Part shown: positions 7,862 to 14,811 of the stretch, piece by piece | Numbering within the stretch: position 1 is the first letter of the stretch | How the letters are laid out: each line of letters begins with the position of its first letter | NCBI GenBank assembly: GCA_021790055.1 | Contig: JAJYIL010000016.1 | Location: 1-15,266 of the forward strand | From: Bacteroidota bacterium | GTDB taxonomy: Bacteria > Bacteroidota > Ignavibacteria > Ignavibacteriales > Ignavibacteriaceae | DNA: 15,266 nt | Direction of reading: 5' to 3' | Notes under the pieces: model-generated | What the model was told of the DNA's origin: nothing | Database searches by the model: none | Seen by the model: the letters and a program-made list of their open reading frames with translations, nothing else | Made by a program: the position numbers and the translations under genes

Positions 7862-9151
7862 CTTGTCTTTACTTTGTGGTTGATATTGCTTCTGGTATTT
7901 CTGCATTCTTTCTCTTTCTAATTGAAGTTCCTGCTGAAGAGCATTAGCCGGGCGCTCGCCTTCCAGGCGTTCTTTTAAAGTTGGAACCAGGTTAGCTCTA
8001 ATTAAAATAACAAGTTCTTTCTTAGAAGTAATGTTATCATCATAACCAAACAAATACCGTAAACCGAAAAACCACCATGGCAAGTCTTTTAGAATGGGTA
8101 TACCATCACGGCTTTTAGTAGTTTGGTCGAAGAACATTCCTCCGATAACACTCTCTTCGTTGTCCAACAAAACAATACGCGTATCGGCAGATGTTTTATT
8201 AATTATTGTATTAGTCTGATTCGGTACAAACGAGCTTCTTTCAACATGCACGTTAAGCAGAATATATTTTATACCCTCATCTGTAATTACGTATGGAGTA
8301 ACTGTAACGATATTACCGGTAGAGTAAAACTTTTGAACTATATTGCCGGAAAAATCTCTGGTATTATAAGAAATATCCTGACCATCTTGAAGCTTTGCTT
8401 CGGTACCGTCGAGTACAGTTACATTTGGGCTTGCAATTATATCTCCGGCGCCTTCGTTTTCAAAAAATTTAAATACTGCTGAAGTTTGAGCATCAAAACC
8501 TCCAATACTATAATTTGAAGTTACATTTAAATTAAAGTCCTGGGTCTGCTGTGTTGTACCGGTTCCACTTGAGCCAGTACCGCCAGTCCCTGTACCGCCT
8601 GTTCCTGTTCCTCCGGTGCCGGTACTGCTAGATTGACCTTGCTGGAAAGAAAGAAGATTACCGCCAATGCTAACACCTTCTCTCGAAAATAAAGTCTGCC
8701 AGTTAACGCCAAGCTGCCTTTCTTTATTAACATCAATCTCAAAAAATACGGCAGAGATTTTTACTTCGCGGGCATTTGCAGGCACAAAATTATCTTTTGT
8801 CCTTTGCTGTCCTATCACACCCGGTCTTTTTATTATTATTACATCAGCCTTTTCATCGTAGACCAAGCCTGCCATTTTCACGAGTACTACCATTGCCTTA
8901 TAATAATTCATGTCCTTTAATTCAATACCAATGGCGCTGTCTATCTGCACGGTTGAGACAATTTCCTTGCCTGTAATCTTCTGGCTCACCTTGCTTAATA
9001 GATCGATCGCCTGGTTAAATGTAAGCTTTGATGACAGCGTTACGAGCTCTTCCGGGTTCTGATAACCCAGGGTTTTTTCCAAATAATTTTGGCAGAACAT
9101 CTGCGAAGCTAAAATAAAAGTAATAAGTATTGTAAGCGATAATGTTTTCAT
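7859..9151 (-). CDS. pilQ: Short secretin (PilQ/GspD family outer-membrane pore)
   Basis: This is the outer-membrane gate through which a pilus would pass, 430 residues long. An N-terminal hydrophobic segment (about 1-20) is a signal peptide; there is no good lipobox at the Cys. Residues about 34-110 form one N0/STN-like domain (KLTFNQAIDLLSKVS, then MAGLVYDEKADVIIIKRP). The secretin barrel follows almost directly from about 128 (VKISAVFFEIDV, QLGVNW), with IASPNVTVLDGTEAKLQDG (239-257) and the signature region around SVIGGMFF, IPILKDLPWWFF and a final KKELVILIRANLVP. A Thr/Gly-rich tract (about 174-200) sits where secretins have a variable loop. The tail (390-430) is rich in Gln, Glu and Lys. 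Canonical PilQ or GspD proteins are usually 600 residues or more and carry extra N1-N3 or AMIN domains; none is seen here. The gene lies 12 bp after the PilOP gene. The family is sure; the exact pathway (T4P rather than type II secretion) is inferred from the PilT-like neighbour. Confidence 0.9.
   Translation of the reverse strand: MKTLSLTILITFILASQMFCQNYLEKTLGYQNPEELVTLSSKLTFNQAIDLLSKVSQKITGKEIVSTVQIDSAIGIELKDMNYYKAMVVLVKMAGLVYDEKADVIIIKRPGVIGQQRTKDNFVPANAREVKISAVFFEIDVNKERQLGVNWQTLFSREGVSIGGNLLSFQQGQSSSTGTGGTGTGGTGTGGTGSSGTGTTQQTQDFNLNVTSNYSIGGFDAQTSAVFKFFENEGAGDIIASPNVTVLDGTEAKLQDGQDISYNTRDFSGNIVQKFYSTGNIVTVTPYVITDEGIKYILLNVHVERSSFVPNQTNTIINKTSADTRIVLLDNEESVIGGMFFDQTTKSRDGIPILKDLPWWFFGLRYLFGYDDNITSKKELVILIRANLVPTLKERLEGERPANALQQELQLERERMQKYQKQYQPQSKDK
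8573..8620 (-). repeat. Three in-frame GTGGT pentapeptide repeats (15-bp units) in the secretin gene
   Basis: Residues 178-193 of the secretin are three GTGGT units plus a Gly, inside a wider Ser/Thr/Gly/Gln stretch. The Gly and Thr codons differ from unit to unit, so the tract is not a fresh slippage array and looks kept at the protein level. It probably forms a flexible loop on the secretin barrel. Confidence 0.75.
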
Positions 9152-9163
9152 ATAAAATTCTCT

Positions 9164-10057
9164 TTACTTAATTGTCTTACTTGTGCCTTGTCTTTCCAAT
9201 GTCAGATTAACATTCTCAATTATCCCGCCTTTGTTCAAAATGAAGTTGACGGTGTTGTGCTCGTAATCTATCTTTGTAAGATATCCGAGGTAAACCTGCT
9301 GACCTTCCCAAAGCAAATAAGTATTGCCTCTGCTATCGGCAATAAAGGCTCCCTGCGGAATTAATGCAAGCAGCTTAGCGCCTTGTACATCCAGCAGGTT
9401 ATCGACATTCGGAGGAATCTGGTTCCTGATCAACGGGTAAAATACATCGTAAATCGGCGACGCAGATAAATTATTTTCAACATATTCTTTCGTGGCGAAC
9501 CTGTTGTCGCTTGAATAATAAACGTCCACCGTTATTGTAAAGCTAACCAAAAAGTTCGGCGTACCGTCTTTGCTAGTTGAGACCAGGTTATTTAGAGTAA
9601 CCGACTTAATTTTTTTCAGCTCTTTACTCTGTTCAATAGCATAAATCAATTGGAAAAGGTTGCCATAATCGCCGCCTCCGGAAATTTTGTACTCGTAGTA
9701 AAAAAACTCATTGTCCTTCTTCTGAGCCATAAACTCAACATCAACATGCGTGTTCGGAGAAAACGAGTTCGAAACTTTATTTAAGAAGTTATAAAAGCTG
9801 ATTGAAGATAGATTCTGCGGAATATTAAACTTCCTTTGGGCAAGAACCGAATCTAAAACCGAAGCCTTAGCCGACAGACCTTGATATTCCGAGTTCAATT
9901 GTGCCGGGTTGTAATGGTTAGCCTTCAGTTGCTGAAGCTTCAGCTCGTCGGCTTTTATCTTTCCGCGCTGGAAAATAAATATGAAGGCTCCTCCGACAAT
10001 AAGAATGACAATCAGCAGCCCGACAAGTGCAAGCGTATTTTTAATTTTCCTGTTCAT
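9164..10057 (-). CDS. pilO: PilO-like alignment protein with a C-terminal PilP/GspC-like domain
   Basis: This 297-residue inner-membrane protein starts with a short cytoplasmic stretch and one membrane helix (about 8-30). A periplasmic helical stretch (about 34-75) and a PilO/GspM-type ferredoxin-like domain (about 83-182: SISFYNFLNKVS, GGGDYGNLFQLIYAIE, FLVSFTITVDVYY) follow. A Pro/Asn-containing linker (about 184-218) leads to a second small beta domain (about 222-288) whose pattern (LLALIPQGAFIADSRGNTY, EGQQVYLGYLTKID, then NVNLTLE) fits the HR domain of PilP and GspC. In T4P systems PilP is a separate lipoprotein that touches the secretin N0 domain; here that job may be built into PilO. 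The ATG overlaps the PilMN stop (ATGA), and the secretin gene follows after 12 bp. The PilO part is solid from fold pattern and position; the PilP assignment is good but by eye only. Confidence 0.82.
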   Translation of the reverse strand: MNRKIKNTLALVGLLIVILIVGGAFIFIFQRGKIKADELKLQQLKANHYNPAQLNSEYQGLSAKASVLDSVLAQRKFNIPQNLSSISFYNFLNKVSNSFSPNTHVDVEFMAQKKDNEFFYYEYKISGGGDYGNLFQLIYAIEQSKELKKIKSVTLNNLVSTSKDGTPNFLVSFTITVDVYYSSDNRFATKEYVENNLSASPIYDVFYPLIRNQIPPNVDNLLDVQGAKLLALIPQGAFIADSRGNTYLLWEGQQVYLGYLTKIDYEHNTVNFILNKGGIIENVNLTLERQGTSKTIK

Positions 10058-11598
10058 TGTAAGCTCTTCCGGAAAGTTGATAAATCAAAAACCAGGTTGA
10101 ACTTGTATGCATTCTTATCACGCAGCGCTTCAAACACCATGCTTTTTAGCTGTGCGGATTTTATTGCAAAGGCAAAATCCGTAAGCGCGTTTTTATTTAA
10201 CGCATAGCCTTCAACAAGAACATTGCCCGAATCGTCATTCGATAGCTTTGTTATCCAGATGCTTTTTCTTTCCACCAGGAGATGCGAGATTTCCTGAAGC
10301 ATGTTTGACCAAACCCCCGTCCCAACCGAGGCAGAATCAAGTACAGATTGCGTTCTGGAAAACCCGTTTATCATGCCTTCAAGATTGGAAATTTTATTTA
10401 AGACTTCTTGGTTTTTCTTTTGCAGCAGAGTTTGCTGCTCAATCTGGCTTTTGTACTGTCCTAATATTCTCTGGTTATTCAAAATCTTCAATGTCAGGAA
10501 AAAGGTTGCAAAGAAGAGTACCGGAAGCATTGCAAATCCGTGCCAAGCAAATTGGAATACCTTCTGGTCTTCGATAACGTACTTCGGCAGCAAGTTAATG
10601 CCGGAAAATTTTTCCTCCTGCTCATCAAAATATTCGGTAGCAATAGCGGCAAGCATACTGAACGCCGAGAACTTTTCTTTTGTCTCGGCATTAACGGAAG
10701 ATAGATCGAACTCGTCGAACTGAAGCCTTGATACGTTAGCCTCGGGAAAGGTACCGTAAAAAGAAAGTATCAAGTTCTCGGAATCGTCTTCCCCGCATAC
10801 GATAATATTGTCCAGCGATGATATTCCTCCGTTTTCCATTTCAAGAAGAATCTTCGAGAAGTAAACGTCGTAGGTATGCAGGTTAAGCGTACCGATATCT
10901 AAGGTAGAACCGATATGCTTAAGCTTCTTGCCCTGAAGGAAAATAAGCTTGCTGTATTCCTTCCCGATGTAAACGATTAGTGACTGATCGTCCGGGAAGA
11001 ATTTTTTCCGTTTGGCAACATAGTAAGCCAAAGATACTTCTGCGCTCTTGATGGTTGATATTTTATAATATCGTTTGCCGTTATAATGCGCCAAAGAATT
11101 TATCAGCTTTATGCCCGCTACTTCCCCGCTTAAGAAAACCGAAAGGAAGGAACCATCTGAAAGCTCTATATAACCGAGGTTCTCTTTATCGATTAGTACA
11201 TTTTTCGATTCCTGAATATCTTCGATTATTTCCTGGGTAACCTTTGCAGATTTACCGACCTTGGAACTGTCAACGGCATGGTAATACAAAGACGGCTCGG
11301 TTACTGCAAGAGCAAATAAACTATTTTTCAGATTAAAGTCTTTTAAAAAATCGCTAAGCAGGGCAATGCTAGAAATAGCAGAATTCCTATCTACGGAAGT
11401 TTTAAGACCGCCGCTTCCTTCAAACGAAAGCTCATCGCCTTCTATTTTTAATCCCGATATTGAATCTTCAAGCTCCAATGCGGGCTGAACGACATCGAAG
11501 GTTGAAGCCTTGAGAATCTTTAATTTGCTCTTCTCTTTAACTACAACTGCAACCTTAGTATCATTACCTTCACAGTATGTGCAGATTACGGGTTTCAT
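10054..11598 (-). CDS. pilM: PilM-PilN fusion protein (GspL-like layout)
   Basis: This 514-residue protein joins two alignment-complex parts. Residues about 1-325 match the length and beta/alpha layout of a PilM actin-like cytoplasmic domain (YIGKEYSKLIFLQGKKLKHIG, IIVCGEDD, a late helix near SMLAAIATEYF), although sequence conservation is weak. Residues 334-338 are INLLP, the signature at the N terminus of PilN that docks into PilM. Then come a membrane helix (about 352-372), a coiled coil (about 375-412) and a periplasmic PilN-like domain (about 425-510: WSNMLQEISHLL, IWITKLS, VLVEGYA). Type II secretion GspL has a comparable fused layout, but keeping INLLP internally is notable. The ATG directly follows the TAA of the pilT-like gene with no gap, and the stop overlaps the PilOP start by 4 bp. 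Position in the cluster supports the assignment strongly; ATPase competence is not judged. Confidence 0.85.
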   Translation of the reverse strand: MKPVICTYCEGNDTKVAVVVKEKSKLKILKASTFDVVQPALELEDSISGLKIEGDELSFEGSGGLKTSVDRNSAISSIALLSDFLKDFNLKNSLFALAVTEPSLYYHAVDSSKVGKSAKVTQEIIEDIQESKNVLIDKENLGYIELSDGSFLSVFLSGEVAGIKLINSLAHYNGKRYYKISTIKSAEVSLAYYVAKRKKFFPDDQSLIVYIGKEYSKLIFLQGKKLKHIGSTLDIGTLNLHTYDVYFSKILLEMENGGISSLDNIIVCGEDDSENLILSFYGTFPEANVSRLQFDEFDLSSVNAETKEKFSAFSMLAAIATEYFDEQEEKFSGINLLPKYVIEDQKVFQFAWHGFAMLPVLFFATFFLTLKILNNQRILGQYKSQIEQQTLLQKKNQEVLNKISNLEGMINGFSRTQSVLDSASVGTGVWSNMLQEISHLLVERKSIWITKLSNDDSGNVLVEGYALNKNALTDFAFAIKSAQLKSMVFEALRDKNAYKFNLVFDLSTFRKSLQ

Positions 11599-12828
11599 TT
11601 ATACTGCCGCCAATAATTGCTGTATTCTTGTCTTGTTATTTGCATATGCAATCGCATTTTCCATAGATATCTTCCTCTCTAAATACAGTCTTTTCAAATC
11701 CTGTTCCATGGTTATCATGCCCTGGGGAGAGCCTTGGTTTATCATCATATAGATCTCGCTCGTATTATTATTCTTTATTGCAGCTTTAACGCTCGGAGTT
11801 ACTATCAAAACTTCTTTAGCAAGTATTCGCTTGCCGTCAAGGCTTGGAACTAATTTCTGCGAAATTATAGCAACCAGAACATCTGCAAGCCTGTTCCTTA
11901 CACGCTCCTGCTCATTCGGATGTATCTCGGCAACAATTCTATCTATTGATTCTACCGCCGAAGATGTATGCAAAGTTGAAAACACTTTATGACCGGTATC
12001 GGTTACTTCAAGAGAAGCCATGATTGTATCCGGGTCTCTCATTTCGCCGATTACGATTATATCGGGATCCTGTCTTAAGGATTGTATAACGCCGTCCTTA
12101 AATGAAAGTACGTCTCGCCCAACTTCGCGGTGCTTTATAATGCATACATTCGATTTGTGAACGTACTCTATAGGCGATGCGATAATGACAATGTGGGCAG
12201 GGTCTATCTTATTATGCGCATCTATTACTGCATCCAGAGTAGTAGATTTGCCCGAGCCGGTAATACCGGTTACAAGGGTTAACCCGTACTTTATGTAAGT
12301 ATGGCTTAGTGTCCTCAACACGTTCGGATGGAAACCATAGCCTTCAAGCGGACGCAGCGAGGAATTTATTGCTCTCATGTTTAACGTAAGAGTATCAAGA
12401 TCGAAATATGTATCTGCTCTAAATCTTACATCAAATTTCTTTCTCTCATAAAAATAGGTATAACTGAAATCCAGGTTCTTTGTAACGGATAAATATTTCC
12501 TCTGGTTTGAATTTAAAAGATTAATTATAACTACCGCCGCTTCGTCAGCCGAGAACTGGGGAAATTCTTTTATTCTTTCTTTCTTTCCAAAAACTCTCAT
12601 CCATACAAAGCTGCCGTTTCCGTGCCCGCCGATTTCTATGTCGGATGCTTCTCTTTCAATCATGCTTGTAAGCATCTTATTAACAATAGTGCTAAGCAGC
12701 AGCCTGCTGTCCGGGTTAAGCTTTTCTATGTTCTCCAGGATAAATTGTATCCTATCAGGTCCCTGCATATAAGCCGGAACGGCGCTAAGAAATTCTGCTA
12801 ATATTTTTTTCGATTCGGTGTAAGGCAC
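11599..12828 (-). CDS. pilT: PilT-family pilus retraction-type ATPase
   Basis: This is a hexameric secretion ATPase of the PilT/PilU branch, expected on the cytoplasmic face under PilC, where it would power pilus retraction. At 409 residues it is longer than the usual 340-380; an N-terminal extension of about 45 residues precedes the PAS-like N domain (about 47-160). The RecA-like core has Walker A GITGSGKST (188-196), Walker B IVIGEMRD (258-265) and the His box GHKVFSTLHT (279-288). PilT-type C-terminal signatures are GMITMEQDL (370-378) and a diverged AIRNLIRE counterpart (SVKAAIKN). The Asp box is unusual: the normal EDPIE reads ASPIE, with Ala217 and Ser218, while Glu221 is kept. There is no tetracysteine site, unlike PilB. 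The start is GTG at 12828, with GAAAG upstream; no in-frame ATG exists before the upstream stop, but Met21 is an alternative. Retraction activity is inferred from family, not shown. Confidence 0.92.
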   Translation of the reverse strand: MPYTESKKILAEFLSAVPAYMQGPDRIQFILENIEKLNPDSRLLLSTIVNKMLTSMIEREASDIEIGGHGNGSFVWMRVFGKKERIKEFPQFSADEAAVVIINLLNSNQRKYLSVTKNLDFSYTYFYERKKFDVRFRADTYFDLDTLTLNMRAINSSLRPLEGYGFHPNVLRTLSHTYIKYGLTLVTGITGSGKSTTLDAVIDAHNKIDPAHIVIIASPIEYVHKSNVCIIKHREVGRDVLSFKDGVIQSLRQDPDIIVIGEMRDPDTIMASLEVTDTGHKVFSTLHTSSAVESIDRIVAEIHPNEQERVRNRLADVLVAIISQKLVPSLDGKRILAKEVLIVTPSVKAAIKNNNTSEIYMMINQGSPQGMITMEQDLKRLYLERKISMENAIAYANNKTRIQQLLAAV

Positions 12829-12901
12829 AAATTCACTTTCAATTGCTTTTAACGAATATTTCTAAATAACTAATTTCCATTAATTTGTAATAAATTTTCC
12901 C
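12829..12901 (-). other. AT-rich leader between the heptamer island and the pilT start
   Basis: This stretch of about 73 bp is much more AT-rich than the genes around it and lies directly before the GTG start of the pilT-like gene. It could hold a promoter or an mRNA leader, but I found no convincing -35/-10, -24/-12 or Bacteroidota-type promoter and no terminator-like hairpin with a U run. Confidence 0.3.
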
Positions 12902-12985
12902 GATTCACGATTCTGGATACTCGATAAGAAATCCAGCTCCGGGTATCGACTGTCCGGTATCAAGTATCGAGATTCCAGCATCGAG
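12902..12985. repeat. Degenerate in-phase heptamer repeat island with inverted symmetry
   Basis: The 84 bp divide exactly into 12 seven-base units. On the plus strand the first four follow a GATWCTS pattern (for example GATTCTG, GATACTC). The other eight follow the reverse-complement pattern, near TATCGAG (for example TATCAAG, ATTCCAG, CATCGAG). The halves can pair: 12909-12926 and 12965-12982 are inverted copies matching at 15 of 18 positions, with a 38-nt loop between. The island ends 2 bp from the pilB stop and encodes nothing obvious. Two right-half units (CTCCGGG, TGTCCGG) are strongly diverged. Its function is unknown; it may be a dispersed intergenic element or an RNA structure separating pilB from pilT expression. 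Confidence 0.75.
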
Positions 12986-12987
12986 TC

Positions 12988-14787
12988 CTACTCTTCCGAT
13001 GTTGAGGCAAGGACTTCTTCAATCGAGCTTAATCCTAATTTTACTTTTTCAAGTCCGGCTTCGCGCAAGCTTAATGTACCGTCCTTCTTGGCTTGAACGC
13101 GGATTTTCTCTTCGTCTACTTCTATTCCCGAGCGGACGATTATCTGTCTAATTTCTTTTGTAAAATAAAGTGCTTCATGAATAGCCATTCTTCCCCTGTA
13201 GCCTGTATTACCGCACTTCTGACATCCTTTAGCTTCATAGATTTTATAGTTACGCCATTCGGCAATATTTAGCCCGGCTGCACTCATAACCGCTTCATCA
13301 AAGTTTACTACTTTCCTCTTGCAGTCCGGGCAAAGCCGGCGGATTAATCTTTGTGCAACTATAATATTGATTGCGTATGCAATTAGGAAAGGCTCTATAC
13401 CCATCTTGTATAGCCTTGATACCGCGCTCGGGGCATCATTTGTATGAAGCGTCGAAAAGGTTAGATGACCGGTATTGGCAAGCTTAATTGCAATATCGGC
13501 AGTTTCGCGGTCCCTCATTTCTCCAACCAGAACTATATCCGGGTCATGGCGAAGTATTGAACGGATAGCTTGCTCGAAGTTCATCCGGTAACCGATTTTT
13601 AATTGCCGTGCACCTTCAATAACATATTCAACCGGGTCTTCAACTGTAAGAACGTTGACTGTGGAATCAATTACCTGGTATAATGCGGCAACCAGCGAGG
13701 TACTCTTACCGCTTCCTGTCGGTCCGGTAAGGATAACCATCCCCTGCGGCTGGTTGATTGCTTTTTGAAATGCATCTTTCGCATAGCCGGTCAAGCCGAG
13801 CTTTTCAAGATCTTTTATTACCTTTCTATCGTCAAGAATTCTTATTACTACACTTTCAAATTTATTTTTCAATTCTGTTCCGACCATTGGAAGAACTGAA
13901 ACACGGAAGCGGATGATGTGTCCGTCAATTTCTCTTTGAATAAAACCATCCTGCGCTCTTTCTCGTTCAAATCTATCCATGCCTTTGGAGCGGTCTTTAA
14001 CCACTGCAATTATTGCCTCCGGGAGCGTGCTTTCCTGGGTATGCCATAGCTGGAGGTTGCCGTCTATGCGGATAAGAATATCGGTTTTGTTTCCTGATTT
14101 AGGTACGAAATGAACATCGCTGGCGCCTCTCCGCACGCCTTCAACCAAGGCGCCTTCAACTAAATTGATTAATGCGCTTTTATTTATTTCCGCATCGAGG
14201 GCTTCTTCATCTAATGCTGTATCGTCTTTTTCAATTTGATCTAATTGAAATTCCGGCGCAGCTTCCTCCATCATTTTTAAGTAAACATTTTCCGGGGGAA
14301 GTATTAACTGGATTATCCTATCATAATCCTTCTTTCTTATATAGATTACTTCATACTTCTTAGCGTTAAGTCCAAATGCAATCTTCGGTATGTTCCTGTC
14401 CGTCGGGTCGATAGCGGCTAAGATTAATTTATCCTTAATTCTCTCGTCGTAGGTAAAAGGAATAACCTTGTGCTCAAGCATTTCAATCTTTAACTGATCG
14501 CCGGCGCCGTTGATCATCAGCTTTATCGCATTAAGCTTTTCCTGCGGAATCTCATCCAGGTGAATATCTAATTCTCTGAAGGCATAAAGAATTGCAACTT
14601 CCCTAAAAATCGTATCGTGGTCGTAGTGAAAATCTTGTACGAGTATCTGAGCAAGGTTCCGCTTTATTTTGCTTTTATCGTTTGCCTTAGCGTTCAATGC
14701 CTTCTCAAGCATTGCCGCATCAATTATTCCTTTTTTGAAAAGGAGATAACCAATTTTATCAGTCATTTCAAGATTGGTATCAATCAT
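12988..14787 (-). CDS. pilB: PilB type IV pilus assembly (extension) ATPase
   Basis: This 599-residue ATPase drives pilus subunit assembly at the inner membrane by working on PilC. The N-terminal region (about 10-165) is a GspE/MshEN-like domain (KIGYLLFKKGIIDAAMLEKA, then LILAAIDPTD). The linker (about 175-205) is acidic. The N2 domain (about 205-320) contains GASDVHFVP and LIRIDG. The catalytic core has Walker A GPTGSGKST (355-363, Lys361), an intact Asp box VEDPVEY (382-388), Walker B VGEMRD (421-426) and the His box GHLTFSTLHT (440-449). Cys486, Cys489, Cys522 and Cys525 (CPDC, CQKC) form the zinc site typical of PilB/GspE, which separates it from the PilT-like neighbour. The ATG at 14787 has only a weak ribosome site; Met8 is an alternative start. 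pilC ends 24 bp upstream, and a 159-bp gap with the heptamer island follows. GspE of type II secretion is the alternative name, less likely beside pilT. Confidence 0.94.
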   Translation of the reverse strand: MIDTNLEMTDKIGYLLFKKGIIDAAMLEKALNAKANDKSKIKRNLAQILVQDFHYDHDTIFREVAILYAFRELDIHLDEIPQEKLNAIKLMINGAGDQLKIEMLEHKVIPFTYDERIKDKLILAAIDPTDRNIPKIAFGLNAKKYEVIYIRKKDYDRIIQLILPPENVYLKMMEEAAPEFQLDQIEKDDTALDEEALDAEINKSALINLVEGALVEGVRRGASDVHFVPKSGNKTDILIRIDGNLQLWHTQESTLPEAIIAVVKDRSKGMDRFERERAQDGFIQREIDGHIIRFRVSVLPMVGTELKNKFESVVIRILDDRKVIKDLEKLGLTGYAKDAFQKAINQPQGMVILTGPTGSGKSTSLVAALYQVIDSTVNVLTVEDPVEYVIEGARQLKIGYRMNFEQAIRSILRHDPDIVLVGEMRDRETADIAIKLANTGHLTFSTLHTNDAPSAVSRLYKMGIEPFLIAYAINIIVAQRLIRRLCPDCKRKVVNFDEAVMSAAGLNIAEWRNYKIYEAKGCQKCGNTGYRGRMAIHEALYFTKEIRQIIVRSGIEVDEEKIRVQAKKDGTLSLREAGLEKVKLGLSSIEEVLASTSEE

Positions 14788-14811
14788 GCAAAAGTTCTTT
14801 CACCAAAATAA

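Noticed and set aside
8573..8620. Phase-variation repeat that switches the secretin on and off
   Set aside because: The unit is 15 bp, a multiple of three, and codons vary between units, so slippage would not shift the frame.
10248..10723. Long plus-strand open frames opposite the PilMN gene
   Set aside because: No family resemblance, no ribosome site and full overlap with a well-supported gene; they are shadow frames. The same holds for open frames opposite the secretin (8123-8482) and the large kinase (7027-7389, 6600-6914).
12829..12901. Sigma-54 or vegetative promoter for pilT
   Set aside because: The region is AT-rich but I found no GG-N10-GC pair and no convincing -10/-35 or TAnnTTTG-type boxes, so no promoter is called.
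12902..12985. CRISPR array or transcription terminator
   Set aside because: The units are 7 bp, degenerate and contiguous with no spacers, and the imperfect hairpin has a 38-nt loop and no following U run.
11599..14787. Type II secretion system rather than type IV pilus
   Set aside because: A PilT-family retraction ATPase next to PilB and the presence of PilM/PilN-type INLLP favour a pilus; the GspL-like fusion alone does not outweigh this, though no pilin gene is in view to settle it.
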